Positions 17,099-26,107 are shown, counted from the first letter of the stretch. The stretch: DNA of 35,098 bases from Promethearchaeota archaeon (GCA_030605085.1 JAUWBH010000045.1:1-35098); one strand, 5' to 3'. The notes: a model not told the origin generated them from the sequence alone. Translations and numbers: made by a program.

Positions 17099-17278
17099 AT
17101 GTTATCGTTGAATCCAGATTCTATGTACGGATTAGATTTTGATAATCATAATTTGGATTATACGACGCTCACTAGCGAGCTATATTCTTATATCGATCGC
17201 GATTATTATTGCTATAAATCAGATAACGATGACCCTCTCTGCATTCTATACAAATATAATACTTCAGTACAAAATTAA
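17099..17278 (+). CDS. Small reading frame upstream of the giant gene, 59 residues
   Basis: It begins ATG TTA TCG and encodes MLSLNPDSMYGLDFDNHNLD and then an aromatic-rich stretch with YSYIDRDYYCYKSDNDD. Base composition is less AT-rich than the spacers around, and the frame is open further upstream, so it may be a remnant of a longer gene. The giant gene starts 13 bases after its stop. No family recognised. Confidence 0.3.
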   Translation: MLSLNPDSMYGLDFDNHNLDYTTLTSELYSYIDRDYYCYKSDNDDPLCILYKYNTSVQN

Positions 17279-17291
17279 ATTAATTCATAGG

Positions 17292-20200
17292 ATGCAAGTA
17301 AAAAAGATCGAAAGAATAGTTGGAAAAGGACAAAATACTTTCTTGGAAAACTTGGATCATCAAAAACCAGCTTTAGGAAGTGAAGATATGACGAAACTAT
17401 CAGATTTATTTGGAGATATGTCGAAAGAACATTCTCCAACTGTTCAAGTTTTCCCTTATATAAATCCTAATCCTATGATTAAATCTCAATCAGTTGACCA
17501 GCAAGTTCACCGAAAATTACGAAATGAACGTTCAGATTTCACTATAGAGAAGTCTGCTAAATTATCAAGCATAATTCTTACAAAACAGTTATATTTTGAA
17601 TATAAAAAAGTTCTTGAATACAAATTAAATAAAATCAAAGAGATTGAAAAATCCAGAGATTTAAGGGAGAATACCGAGAAAAAAATTCAGGATAGTTTAT
17701 ATGAGGAGACAATTCAATTTTCCGCTGCTAATCTACCTCAGGTTGCTGAAATGAAAGATCCCTATTTTATGCTTATAGGAGCTTATCATTCAGATCCCTT
17801 GCAATTACTTAATTTAAATCCACTTTTGACTATTGAGGAAGCTAAATATTGGTTGAAATTCCATTATAGAATCTCCTACGACATTGATTTAATTTACGAT
17901 GGAAATCTAATAGAAGTAGGTGCTAAGTTTGGAACTCTTGATATAAAGAGCGATACCACATTAAAACAAGTTTTAGATATACTAGGGTATTCAACTCCAG
18001 AACAGATTTTAGTGGTTCCAAGTAAAGGTAAATTTAATGTAGATCGAGTGTCGGAAATCTTGGAAAAATATGCTGGAGTTGATGAGCAACTTAGAGAGAA
18101 AATTAGAACGTTTACAACAACTTTTTGGAAGAGCATAAGGCAAAATCCTAATAACTTCTTAAAAATCTTTGATCGTAAAGAAATAGTTTATTTTATAAAA
18201 GAAATTGACATAATTATTGATACCATAGTTAATGAATTTAATCCAAGTGATTTTAAAGCTTTTGAAAAAACTCTTATTGAACTTTGGTTAAAATCCGCCC
18301 AAAAATTAGAACCAAGTAAAAAACTTTCAGAAGAAGAGAATCAACAAATTATTGAACAAGCTACAAAATATAGCAAATATGTGCGCAAAATTTACGAAAA
18401 TTCAATTGCTTTATTTCAAAGAGGTTCTTCAAATAAACACCCTAATGATGTTATTAAACTCGCTTTATTGAAAGGAATTGTGCAGAGTTTATGTGATTCG
18501 CCAAACCTTGATGGTAAAATTCCTTATACCGTTGAAATAAACGAAATTTTCGATCGATTAAAAGAAAACTTAGAATTTTTCAAGAAGACTAAATACTTTA
18601 TTTCCAGAGAATTTCTCACTTTATCAATGTTATTATGTCTCACAAGTACAACTTCCTTTGATCCCCGCAAATTTGGTATTGAAAGAAAATTTGATTCAGG
18701 AGGTGAATTAGAAGTATTTTCATTGATTAATATTGTGCCAAAACAACATTTATGGTTTGAGAAAAACGGATATAAACTAGTGAAATTTGAAGAAACTAAG
18801 TTTCATGATGCGGATGTAGAGAAAAGTATCAAAAAAATTAAATTTGGTCCAGGTCAGTATATAGCTCCCAAGGATTCCGCTAATTTTGATGTTAATAGAT
18901 GGCTTTATCGTGATGAATATGGCAACTGGTTTATTGTATATCTTCCTAATAAAAATTCGATGAATTTCTATAAATATGTTGTGGATGGTATCGTTGAAAA
19001 TACCTTTAGAGCGGTTTATGAATCAAATAATGAAATTTTACAAGCAAAATCTTTAGAACCAAGTAAAACAACCACAGAAGTCTTACTTATTGGTCCCTTC
19101 CTAAGCCAAGACGAAAGATATAATTCTCTTACTTCTTTTGGTGAAAATTTTCTATTTTTATTATCTAAAGGCGTTGACCTTGGAAAAGGTTGTTGGCAAG
19201 AAAGACGACCAAGAAGTTCTGATTTGAAATTATCAATAGCAGATGGGCATAAATATGAGATGATAAAACAAATAAATGAAATCTTAGGTTATAAACAACA
19301 TTCAGATTTAAAAACAATAGTAGAATATAAAAATGAATTTAATAATAAATTCTCAAATTCAAATGATAAATTTATCAAATCACTATTCCAACAAAGTAAA
19401 AAATATAAATCACGCATTAAATTTGAAGAATATTGGGGAATAAAATATAATAATGAAGGTAAAAAGCAATTTGGAGCAATTTTAGAAGCATCAATTCGAA
19501 TGTATCTTGATAAAGGAGTGAAAGCTCGTGTTAGTGATTTTGAAAAGTTAGGTATTAGTACTCAAAATATTAAAAAATCTGATGATGGAAAATATATTGA
19601 GGAATCCACAATCTTAGGATTTAAGATGGATAATAATGGGAATCCCTCTTATCGTCTTTTTAATCTAGACCAACTCTCACAAGGATTACCTATGGAAAGC
19701 GAGTGGCAAATAGGATATCCAAAACTTCGTTTTCTTAATAAGATCACGGGCAAAAAAACTTTTGACATAATACCTCAAGTTATTATTACTCATAGAAATG
19801 GTAATTATCTTTTAGGAAGATATAACGATTTTACAATACATCATGAGAGTAAAATAATTCAATTAAAGGATAATGGAGAAAAATGGTTTATGGATCAAAA
19901 TGTTTTAGACAAAAACATTCTAGAAGATTTTCGAGGAGTAAAATATGGTTTAAAGACAATTTTTTACGAATTAGATAGATATGGAAATACATATACTATT
20001 TTAGGTCATGAAATTGATTTAACATCAATGAAATTTAAATTTGGAATTAAAATGGAATATTATAAAGATAGATTTAAGCATGAAAGTTTTAAAAAAAGAA
20101 AAAATTCTCAAGTAAATTTACATGAAACTCCTTCATTTTTAAGGCATTATCCAATCGCAGAAAACATTAAATCAGAAATAATGAAATTAAAAGATTCTAT

Positions 20201-22151
20201 TTTAACTCCAATTTTTAAATTAGCCCAAATACAGATTGAACATAATCCAAAAACAAAAATAACTACAAGAACTTCATCAATATTACCATTAGAAGATAAA
20301 ATATTAAGGTTTTTAAATAGTTTTATCGATGAAAATGGAGTATTCCAGAATGGTCTTGGATATGATGAATTAAGATATCTCTTCAAATACTTAGTCAAAG
20401 ACAAAGCAGAAATCCTATGTTATAACAGATTTTATCTTAAAAAACAAGATAATGAACACTTAATTTTTAATATCCATCAATCTGATAAGGAATGGTTTAA
20501 ATCAATGTTAAGTATTATAATTAATTTCGAACCTTTAGAAAATATACAGAATCCTGCAATAAAAGCATTAAATGAGAGAATTTTAGAATATAAATTGCGA
20601 TTTGCTAATAGATATCTTTCAGATGGTCCAAACTTAAATGAATATGAATATGGTACAATTAAATTTGAAGATGAATCTCTTGTTAAAGAATTAAAGGACG
20701 CGGTAATAGATATTTTTGGTAGGTATACTTATATCAAAATGGTTACTGGTGCATTATATTTTGATGGTAAAGATATTCAATTTATTACTCTTGCATGGAA
20801 TAATTTAAGAGAAAATGCTTTTAAGCATAATAATCGATTATTTCTACAACATTATAAATCAACTAAAGGAGGGGTTCCTCCAGGGGGTGCAACCCATGGG
20901 GGCTCTTTTGGATATATTTTAGATACAATAATATTTGGAATTACATGGAGATTGCAGGTTATTCGAGAATATGGTGGTAAAACGGAAGATTTATTCTTAG
21001 ATTGTCCACATGTACCGACTGATGCATGGAATCCAGCATACATAACTGAAAAAGAAGTCTTAAACATTTTTGGCAGAAGTAAAATAATCGAATATACAGA
21101 TGAATTATCCAATTGGTTATTAAAACAGAGTGGTCGTAGACCTCGTTTTACATCTAAGATAAAACTAAGTAAATCTGATAGTAACAGAATGTTACATGAA
21201 TATTTGTTAAACAAATTTAAAGCTAAAGTTAATGATTTTACAAATGATAAATCAAAACGAGACATTTATTTATATTTAATTGAGCAAGATTTGTATCATT
21301 TGTTTTCTCTTTACAAAAGTGGTGAAAGAGATGCAGATGTTCAACAAATAAAGAAATTCTTATCGGGGACAATAAAGAAATTCAATTTAAATCTTAAAGG
21401 TCCAACGATATATATGCCACCAGAACTTAGGACAATTGAATTAAATCAAGGTGACTATAATTATTTTATAGAAAATAATTTAGATAAAGTATTTCTTAAT
21501 AATCTCCATATAAGACCAGGATCAAGAGCAGGATATAAGACATTAGACAGAATTATGAATCTAGAAGATTCAATAACGAATTTTGGAAAGATGATTAAAG
21601 ATTTAGCTTTAAGATTTGGAAATCCTTCCGGCGGTAATCATAAAAAATTATATATAATACCTACTAAGATATATGATGATGGATTAGGACAACATGATTA
21701 TTCAAAAAACAAATACATAGATACCGCCTCTGATAGAATTTCCATCGACGGTAAGATATGGAAATGCTGGATTCTTGATGGTAGCGAAAATGGAAAATAT
21801 TTAAAAAATTTCAATAAAAAATATGTCCATGTAATCAGAGGTTTCCTTGAAGGTCAATTAACGCTCTTCATTTTTGCTATTGACGAGCAAAGCGGAGAAT
21901 ATATACCAGTTTGCGCTTTAAACGCAATACAAGGGGCTTTAAATCCAAATCAAGTCCATTTTAGCTCTCATAAAAGAGTTAAAACATTTCCTAAGATCGA
22001 CTCGTTTGATCAAGTATTATACGATCAAAATAAAAATGAAAACATTTATGTTTTAACAGATTCGTTCAAAAAAAGTTATTATAATTTAATTACTCTTTCA
22101 GATATTAAAGATTATAATCAATTCTCTTTTATCAGAGAGTATTATTATTAA
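17292..22151 (+). CDS. Giant uncharacterised protein, 1,619 residues
   Basis: A single uninterrupted frame. Although it is open from 17139, the first stretch is a run of isoleucines typical of AT-rich non-coding sequence, so I chose ATG 17292 (MQVKKIERIVGKGQ). The protein appears soluble and rich in lysine, asparagine, aromatics and isoleucine, with no signal peptide or clear membrane span. I find no Walker, DDE, tyrosine-recombinase, HNH or other catalytic signature that I trust. Notable spots are WQERRPRSSDLKLS near residue 640, a glycine-rich GGVPPGGATHGGSFGY near 1200 and GNPSGGNHKKLY near 1450. It lies between the two copies of the fwdB 5' end and is likely cargo or machinery of an insertion. 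Function unknown. Confidence 0.8.
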   Translation: MQVKKIERIVGKGQNTFLENLDHQKPALGSEDMTKLSDLFGDMSKEHSPTVQVFPYINPNPMIKSQSVDQQVHRKLRNERSDFTIEKSAKLSSIILTKQLYFEYKKVLEYKLNKIKEIEKSRDLRENTEKKIQDSLYEETIQFSAANLPQVAEMKDPYFMLIGAYHSDPLQLLNLNPLLTIEEAKYWLKFHYRISYDIDLIYDGNLIEVGAKFGTLDIKSDTTLKQVLDILGYSTPEQILVVPSKGKFNVDRVSEILEKYAGVDEQLREKIRTFTTTFWKSIRQNPNNFLKIFDRKEIVYFIKEIDIIIDTIVNEFNPSDFKAFEKTLIELWLKSAQKLEPSKKLSEEENQQIIEQATKYSKYVRKIYENSIALFQRGSSNKHPNDVIKLALLKGIVQSLCDSPNLDGKIPYTVEINEIFDRLKENLEFFKKTKYFISREFLTLSMLLCLTSTTSFDPRKFGIERKFDSGGELEVFSLINIVPKQHLWFEKNGYKLVKFEETKFHDADVEKSIKKIKFGPGQYIAPKDSANFDVNRWLYRDEYGNWFIVYLPNKNSMNFYKYVVDGIVENTFRAVYESNNEILQAKSLEPSKTTTEVLLIGPFLSQDERYNSLTSFGENFLFLLSKGVDLGKGCWQERRPRSSDLKLSIADGHKYEMIKQINEILGYKQHSDLKTIVEYKNEFNNKFSNSNDKFIKSLFQQSKKYKSRIKFEEYWGIKYNNEGKKQFGAILEASIRMYLDKGVKARVSDFEKLGISTQNIKKSDDGKYIEESTILGFKMDNNGNPSYRLFNLDQLSQGLPMESEWQIGYPKLRFLNKITGKKTFDIIPQVIITHRNGNYLLGRYNDFTIHHESKIIQLKDNGEKWFMDQNVLDKNILEDFRGVKYGLKTIFYELDRYGNTYTILGHEIDLTSMKFKFGIKMEYYKDRFKHESFKKRKNSQVNLHETPSFLRHYPIAENIKSEIMKLKDSILTPIFKLAQIQIEHNPKTKITTRTSSILPLEDKILRFLNSFIDENGVFQNGLGYDELRYLFKYLVKDKAEILCYNRFYLKKQDNEHLIFNIHQSDKEWFKSMLSIIINFEPLENIQNPAIKALNERILEYKLRFANRYLSDGPNLNEYEYGTIKFEDESLVKELKDAVIDIFGRYTYIKMVTGALYFDGKDIQFITLAWNNLRENAFKHNNRLFLQHYKSTKGGVPPGGATHGGSFGYILDTIIFGITWRLQVIREYGGKTEDLFLDCPHVPTDAWNPAYITEKEVLNIFGRSKIIEYTDELSNWLLKQSGRRPRFTSKIKLSKSDSNRMLHEYLLNKFKAKVNDFTNDKSKRDIYLYLIEQDLYHLFSLYKSGERDADVQQIKKFLSGTIKKFNLNLKGPTIYMPPELRTIELNQGDYNYFIENNLDKVFLNNLHIRPGSRAGYKTLDRIMNLEDSITNFGKMIKDLALRFGNPSGGNHKKLYIIPTKIYDDGLGQHDYSKNKYIDTASDRISIDGKIWKCWILDGSENGKYLKNFNKKYVHVIRGFLEGQLTLFIFAIDEQSGEYIPVCALNAIQGALNPNQVHFSSHKRVKTFPKIDSFDQVLYDQNKNENIYVLTDSFKKSYYNLITLSDIKDYNQFSFIREYYY

Positions 22152-22524
22152 AAATTATTTTAGACTGTCAATTTGACTAAAAAGATACTTTCTAATATCT
22201 ATTATTCCCTTAGTCCTAACATTTGTATTCGATCGAGGGAACCCTTGGTTAAAATAAAAAAGAAAACACTCTAATTCATTTTACAGTTTAATTTTAAAAA
22301 CATTGGTGGTCAAACTACTTAGTTTTACCCTATCTTATATTATCGATACAATCAAGTAAAATTTTTAATATAGTAGTTATTAAATGTTAGGGGGAAATTT
22401 TTTATAAAACTCTACTTTCTCCTTACTAAGCTTATAAATTTAAGATTCAAATTACCAATATTGGTTATAATCTATTATCTAATGTAAAATTTAAATTAAA
22501 CAAATCAAATTATCTGTGAAAAAA
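22152..22524. other. Non-coding spacer before fwdB
   Basis: 373 bases with no supported gene on either strand. It holds the second copy of the 13-bp repeat and AT-rich stretches; AATTTAAATTA near 22489 is a possible TATA element roughly 30 bases before the fwdB ATG. No strong ribosome binding site precedes that ATG, unlike the orphan copy at 16596. Confidence 0.5.
22298..22310. repeat. 13-bp direct repeat, right copy
   Basis: Exact match of 17074-17086. Together they bracket a 5.2-kb block containing only the small frame and the giant gene. No matching terminal inverted repeats are visible just inside the pair. Confidence 0.4.
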
Positions 22525-23908
22525 ATGGTTGAAAAGAAAATAAAAACACATTACGATGTCGTCTGCCCATTCTGCGGAAAGGAATTCTTCGAATAAGAAA
22601 TTCCCCGCAACATTATGCGACGACCTTGAAGTTGATGTGGCTGATAATTTAGTAGTTGAAGTAAGAAACGCGTGCCAAATAGGTACAAAGAAATACTTTG
22701 CATCCAATCCAGGCGAACATAGATACGAAAAACCCTTGATTAGAGAGAATGGTTCTTTTAAGGAAGTATCCTGGGATATAGCTCTTGATAAAGCTGCGGA
22801 TCTTTTAGTTAAAGCTAAAAGACCTTTACTTTACGGATTTTCAAGTACGGAATGCGAAGCACAGAGCAAAGGTGTGGAATTAGCAGAGATAGTTGGTGGA
22901 ATTTTAGACAATACTGCGTCTGTATGCCATGGTCCCACGATTCTTGCAGAAAGGAGACTTTTTTAGAAAATCTCCCTGTATCAAGATGTGGGCGTGCCAA
23001 CATCTACTTTGGGAGAATACAAAAATAGAGCAGATTTAGTAATATTCTGGGGATGCAATCCAGTTCACGCTCATCCAAGACATCTCAGTAGGTATTCCGA
23101 ATTTGTGAGAGGTTATTTTAGAAAGGATGGCCGAAATGATAGGACTATTGTAGTTATAGATCCTCGTAATACACATACCGCTCAAATTGCAGATTTATTC
23201 GTTCAAGTAAAACCAAACGAGGATTATGAATTATTGAACGCAATGAGGGCTTTGCTTAGGGGTGTTGAATTAGAAGACGAAGAAATTTCTGGAGTACCAA
23301 TGGATATGATTAAAGAATTAGCGGATACAGTAAAATCCTGTAATTTTGGCGTAATCTTTTTTGGGATGGGATTAACTCAATCTCTATCACATCATCGAAA
23401 TATAGACGCAGCAATCTGTTTAACAAGAGAATTGAACGATCATACAAAATTCTTAATAACTCCCATGCGAGGGCATTATAATGTCACGGGAGCAAACCAA
23501 GTGTTTACGTGGAACACGGGTTATCCCTATTCAATTGACTTTTCAAGAGGATATCCTAGATATAACCCGGGAGAATTCTCTTCAGTAGAGGTACTTTTAA
23601 AAGACCAAATCGATGTTTCGTTAATTGTTGCTTCTGATCCAGCAAGCAATTTTCCCGCGGCTGCGGTAAGGAATTTGTTTAAACATCCCTTGATAGTAAT
23701 AGAACCTCACGAAACTCCTACTTCTGCAAATGCAGATATAGTTTTTCCTGCTGCTTACGCGGGAATTGAGTGTGAGGGCACTGCATATCGTATGGACAGC
23801 GTTCCTCTAAGATTAAGGAAAGTCAAAGAAGCTCCTGATAATGTGCTAACCGATAGAGAAATATTAAAAAGATTAATAGAAATAGTAAAAGAAAAAAAGG
23901 GGAAATAA
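22525..23908 (+). CDS. fwdB: Formylmethanofuran dehydrogenase catalytic subunit B, split by two mini-introns
   Basis: The catalytic tungsten/molybdopterin subunit. Read directly, it breaks into three pieces. Joining 22525-22579, 22611-22951 and 22982-23908 gives one 440-residue protein of normal family length. Landmarks: the cluster motif CPFC-GTLC (C14, C17, C21), STECEAQSKGVELAE, SVCHGP with C124 as the likely metal ligand, WGCNPVHAHPRH, MRGHYNVTGANQVF and EGTAYRMDSVP. Intron 1 falls inside the cluster motif (codon 19, after its first base). Intron 2 falls between codons 132 and 133, nine codons after C124. No other damage is seen in over 1,300 coding bases, which argues against a dead gene. 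Unspliced translation would stop after 23 codons. fwdC follows 4 bases later. Confidence 0.85.
22580..22610 (+). other. Putative archaeal bulge-helix-bulge intron 1 of fwdB (31 nt)
   Basis: Exon GCGG (22574-22577) pairs with CCGC (22605-22608) as the 4-bp central helix. AAA (22578-22580) and AAC (22609-22611) form the two 3-nt bulges. GGAATT pairs with AATTCC inside the intron. Cutting after the second base of each bulge removes 22580-22610 and gives TGC GGA ACA TTA TGC, restoring CGTLC. The intron contains the in-frame TAA at 22594. The outer exon helix is weak: one pair, two mismatches, then CAT/ATG. Confidence 0.75.
22952..22981 (+). other. Putative archaeal bulge-helix-bulge intron 2 of fwdB (30 nt)
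   Basis: Exon GCAG (22946-22949) pairs with CTGT (22976-22979), one G-U pair. Bulges are AAA (22950-22952) and ATC (22980-22982). The intron helix is GGAGA/TCTCC with an inner TTTT/AAAA. The outer exon helix is TCTT (22942-22945) with AAGA (22983-22986). Cutting after the second bulge base joins GAA to CAA and reads ILAEQDVG. The TAG at 22964 is removed. Confidence 0.8.
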
Positions 23909-23912
23909 AACG

Positions 23913-24722
23913 ATGGCTGAACTTAGATTAAAATTAAAAAAGAGTCCAATTTTTCCATTAGAAGCAGAATCTATAACTCCTGACAATTTCACGGGAAAAT
24001 CTGTTAACATAATTAAAAATTTAATGGTACAACATGGAAATGAAAAAGCAAAGATTGGGGATTTTTTCGACGTGAAAGGAAATAATGGAGATCTTAGCGA
24101 GTTAAAAATAATAATTGATGGAGATCTAAAGAATGTTAAACGCATTGGCGAACAGATGACTGGTGGAGAAATTGTAATAAATGGAAATGTAGGTATGCAC
24201 ATTGGAAATCAAATGATGGGCGGAAAAATTTTAGTAAATGGTAATGCAGACGACTGGGCGGGAGCGATGCTAAAAGGAGGAGAATTAGAAATCACGGGCG
24301 ATGCCGGGAATTATGTTGGAGCAGCATATAGGGGATATTGGAAAGGTATGGTAGACGGAATAATAAAGGTTAAAGGAAAAGTAGGCGTCGAGTCAATGCT
24401 ATGGGCGAGAAGTTCAAAAGCGGCAAATAAGTGGCCAACATTAATCTGTGGTGGAGCAGAATCCTTTTTGGGTATACATAATCATGGAGGAACGATAATT
24501 GTTGAAGGTGATGTTGACCGATGTGCTGGAGCAGATCAGGCTTGGGGTACCATTGTAATTAAAGGAAAAGTCTCCAGGAAGCTTCCTTCCTACATAAAAA
24601 TAGGAGAGATGAACGAAATAACTCTTCCTAACGGGGACAAAATTAAAGGTAAATTTATTGAATACAGCGGAGACCATTCCGTCAAGAAAGAAACTAACGG
24701 AAGATTGTATATTGCCGCGTAA
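23913..24722 (+). CDS. fwdC: Formylmethanofuran dehydrogenase subunit C
   Basis: A 269-residue subunit with the right-handed beta-helix repeats of FwdC, also seen in the glutamate synthase C-terminal domain. Repeats of the G-x-x-G-x-x-x-G type run through the middle: GGEIVINGNVGMHIGNQM, GGKILVNGNADDWAGAM, GGELEITGDAGNYVGAA. The C-terminal GGTIIVEGDVDRCAGADQAW is also typical. AAGGGG at 23897-23902 is its ribosome binding site. It ends the visible fwd operon; fwdA, the formyl-transferring amidohydrolase-type subunit, is not in this window. Confidence 0.93.
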   Translation: MAELRLKLKKSPIFPLEAESITPDNFTGKSVNIIKNLMVQHGNEKAKIGDFFDVKGNNGDLSELKIIIDGDLKNVKRIGEQMTGGEIVINGNVGMHIGNQMMGGKILVNGNADDWAGAMLKGGELEITGDAGNYVGAAYRGYWKGMVDGIIKVKGKVGVESMLWARSSKAANKWPTLICGGAESFLGIHNHGGTIIVEGDVDRCAGADQAWGTIVIKGKVSRKLPSYIKIGEMNEITLPNGDKIKGKFIEYSGDHSVKKETNGRLYIAA

Positions 24723-24835
24723 ACTACTATTGTATGAATATGGATAAAAATTCTTTTTTAGAGACTTTTTTAAGTTCATTTAAATTTTTTAAAATTTTAT
24801 CCATTTTATTGAATCTAGTAATTACTACATTTTTA

Positions 24836-25279
24836 TCAATCTTCACCACCTAAAACCTCCAGAACTGAAATTTTATCGTAAAGATCTAACATAGGTTTAA
24901 TATCTTGGTATTCGTAAAGTACTTTAAGTTCAAACTCATGACGAAATGTATTATTAATAGAATATAATATCTTTCCATATTTAATTACTTGAAATAAAAA
25001 ACGAGGTGATCCCTCGTTCAAAATCCGTAAGTCTATTTCAATGCAACAATCTAAGTTTTCTTCGATTTTTGAACTTAATTTTGCAAAATATAAAGCAGGT
25101 GCTATAAAGTCGCGTCTTAAAATTACACCCATATCAATATCACTAAATTCAGTTTGAGTACCTTTGGCATAAGAACCATAAAGATAGGCTATTTGAATTT
25201 CATCGTAATATTTAAAAATTTTATTTACAACTGTTATTAATGTTTTAATTGATATAATTTTGTATTTAGGTCTCTTCAT
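24836..25279 (-). CDS. MNT-type nucleotidyltransferase domain protein
   Basis: A 147-residue protein with the minimal nucleotidyltransferase signature GSYAKGTQTEFSDIDMGV near residues 36-53 and a third acidic residue in CIEIDLRIL. Such proteins are often antitoxins paired with HEPN ribonucleases, where they AMPylate the toxin. No HEPN gene is adjacent here, so the pairing is not supported. I chose the ATG at 25279; a TTG six bases upstream is an alternative start. It points toward the fwd operon. Confidence 0.8.
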   Translation of the reverse strand: MKRPKYKIISIKTLITVVNKIFKYYDEIQIAYLYGSYAKGTQTEFSDIDMGVILRRDFIAPALYFAKLSSKIEENLDCCIEIDLRILNEGSPRFLFQVIKYGKILYSINNTFRHEFELKVLYEYQDIKPMLDLYDKISVLEVLGGED

Positions 25280-25285
25280 TTTCAA

Positions 25286-25618
25286 TTCAAGGAATTTATA
25301 TTAGCTGCTTCTAATTTTATAAGATTTTTCCAATATTTAAATTCAAGGTGCTATTTTATTCTTCTATTTTTAATTTTAATAAACTTTTGTTTAAAAGAAA
25401 ATTAAATATAATCAAAATCTTATTTTTTAGTATTTTTTTTATTAAAAATAGGATTCTTAAGTAGAATATGCTTTTTAGATAAATTTTAATGAAAATCTTC
25501 TTCTTTAGAATAATGCAAATTTTATATACATGTGAAGATATAATATCTTTATAGACATTTCTATATAAAAAAAAAAAATTACTCAAATTTATAAAAGAAA
25601 TTCTAGAGGCAATATATA
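25286..25618. other. AT-rich spacer without a supported gene
   Basis: 333 bases between the leftward nucleotidyltransferase gene and the rightward acidic membrane protein gene. It contains long A and T runs and a minus-strand frame of low-complexity isoleucine/lysine content that I do not accept as a gene. It probably holds the promoters of both flanking genes; no specific element stands out. Confidence 0.4.

Positions 25619-26107
<489 letters not shown>

Larger units (their letters stand above)
16647..22524. mobile_element. Putative 5.9-kb insertion splitting the fwd operon
   Basis: Everything between the truncated fwdB 5' end and the intact fwdB start is foreign to fwd operons: a broken Mrr-like nuclease on the minus strand, a small reading frame and a 1,619-residue protein. 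The left edge is sharp, with the nuclease stop codon only 4 bases from the fwdB homology. The right edge is uncertain and may include the replacement 5' end of fwdB. I see no integrase, transposase signature or long terminal repeats, so this is inferred from gene interruption alone. An assembly join of two loci cannot be excluded. Confidence 0.45.

Noticed and set aside
17139..17291. Upstream extension of the giant protein from the earlier in-frame start
   Set aside because: The extra residues are an isoleucine run from AT-rich sequence and overlap a more protein-like frame at 17099-17278.
22578..22610. Translational bypass element (ribosome hop) instead of an intron
   Set aside because: The take-off codon GGA has no matching landing triplet before the ACA where the frame resumes, nor does the second insert have matched codons. 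The bulge-helix-bulge fit explains the exact boundaries of both.
22525..23908. fwdB as a plain pseudogene with two random insertions
   Set aside because: Outside the two inserts there is no further stop or frameshift in over 1,300 coding bases, and both inserts obey one structural and sequence rule. Random decay does not predict that. It remains the main alternative until RNA data exist.
22525..23908. Selenocysteine decoding at the internal stops
   Set aside because: The stops are TAA and TAG, not TGA, and the first insert also shifts the frame.
25356..25586. Minus-strand 76-residue frame in the AT-rich spacer
   Set aside because: It is low-complexity (Ile, Lys, Leu, Phe), has no ribosome site and resembles translated AT-rich noise.
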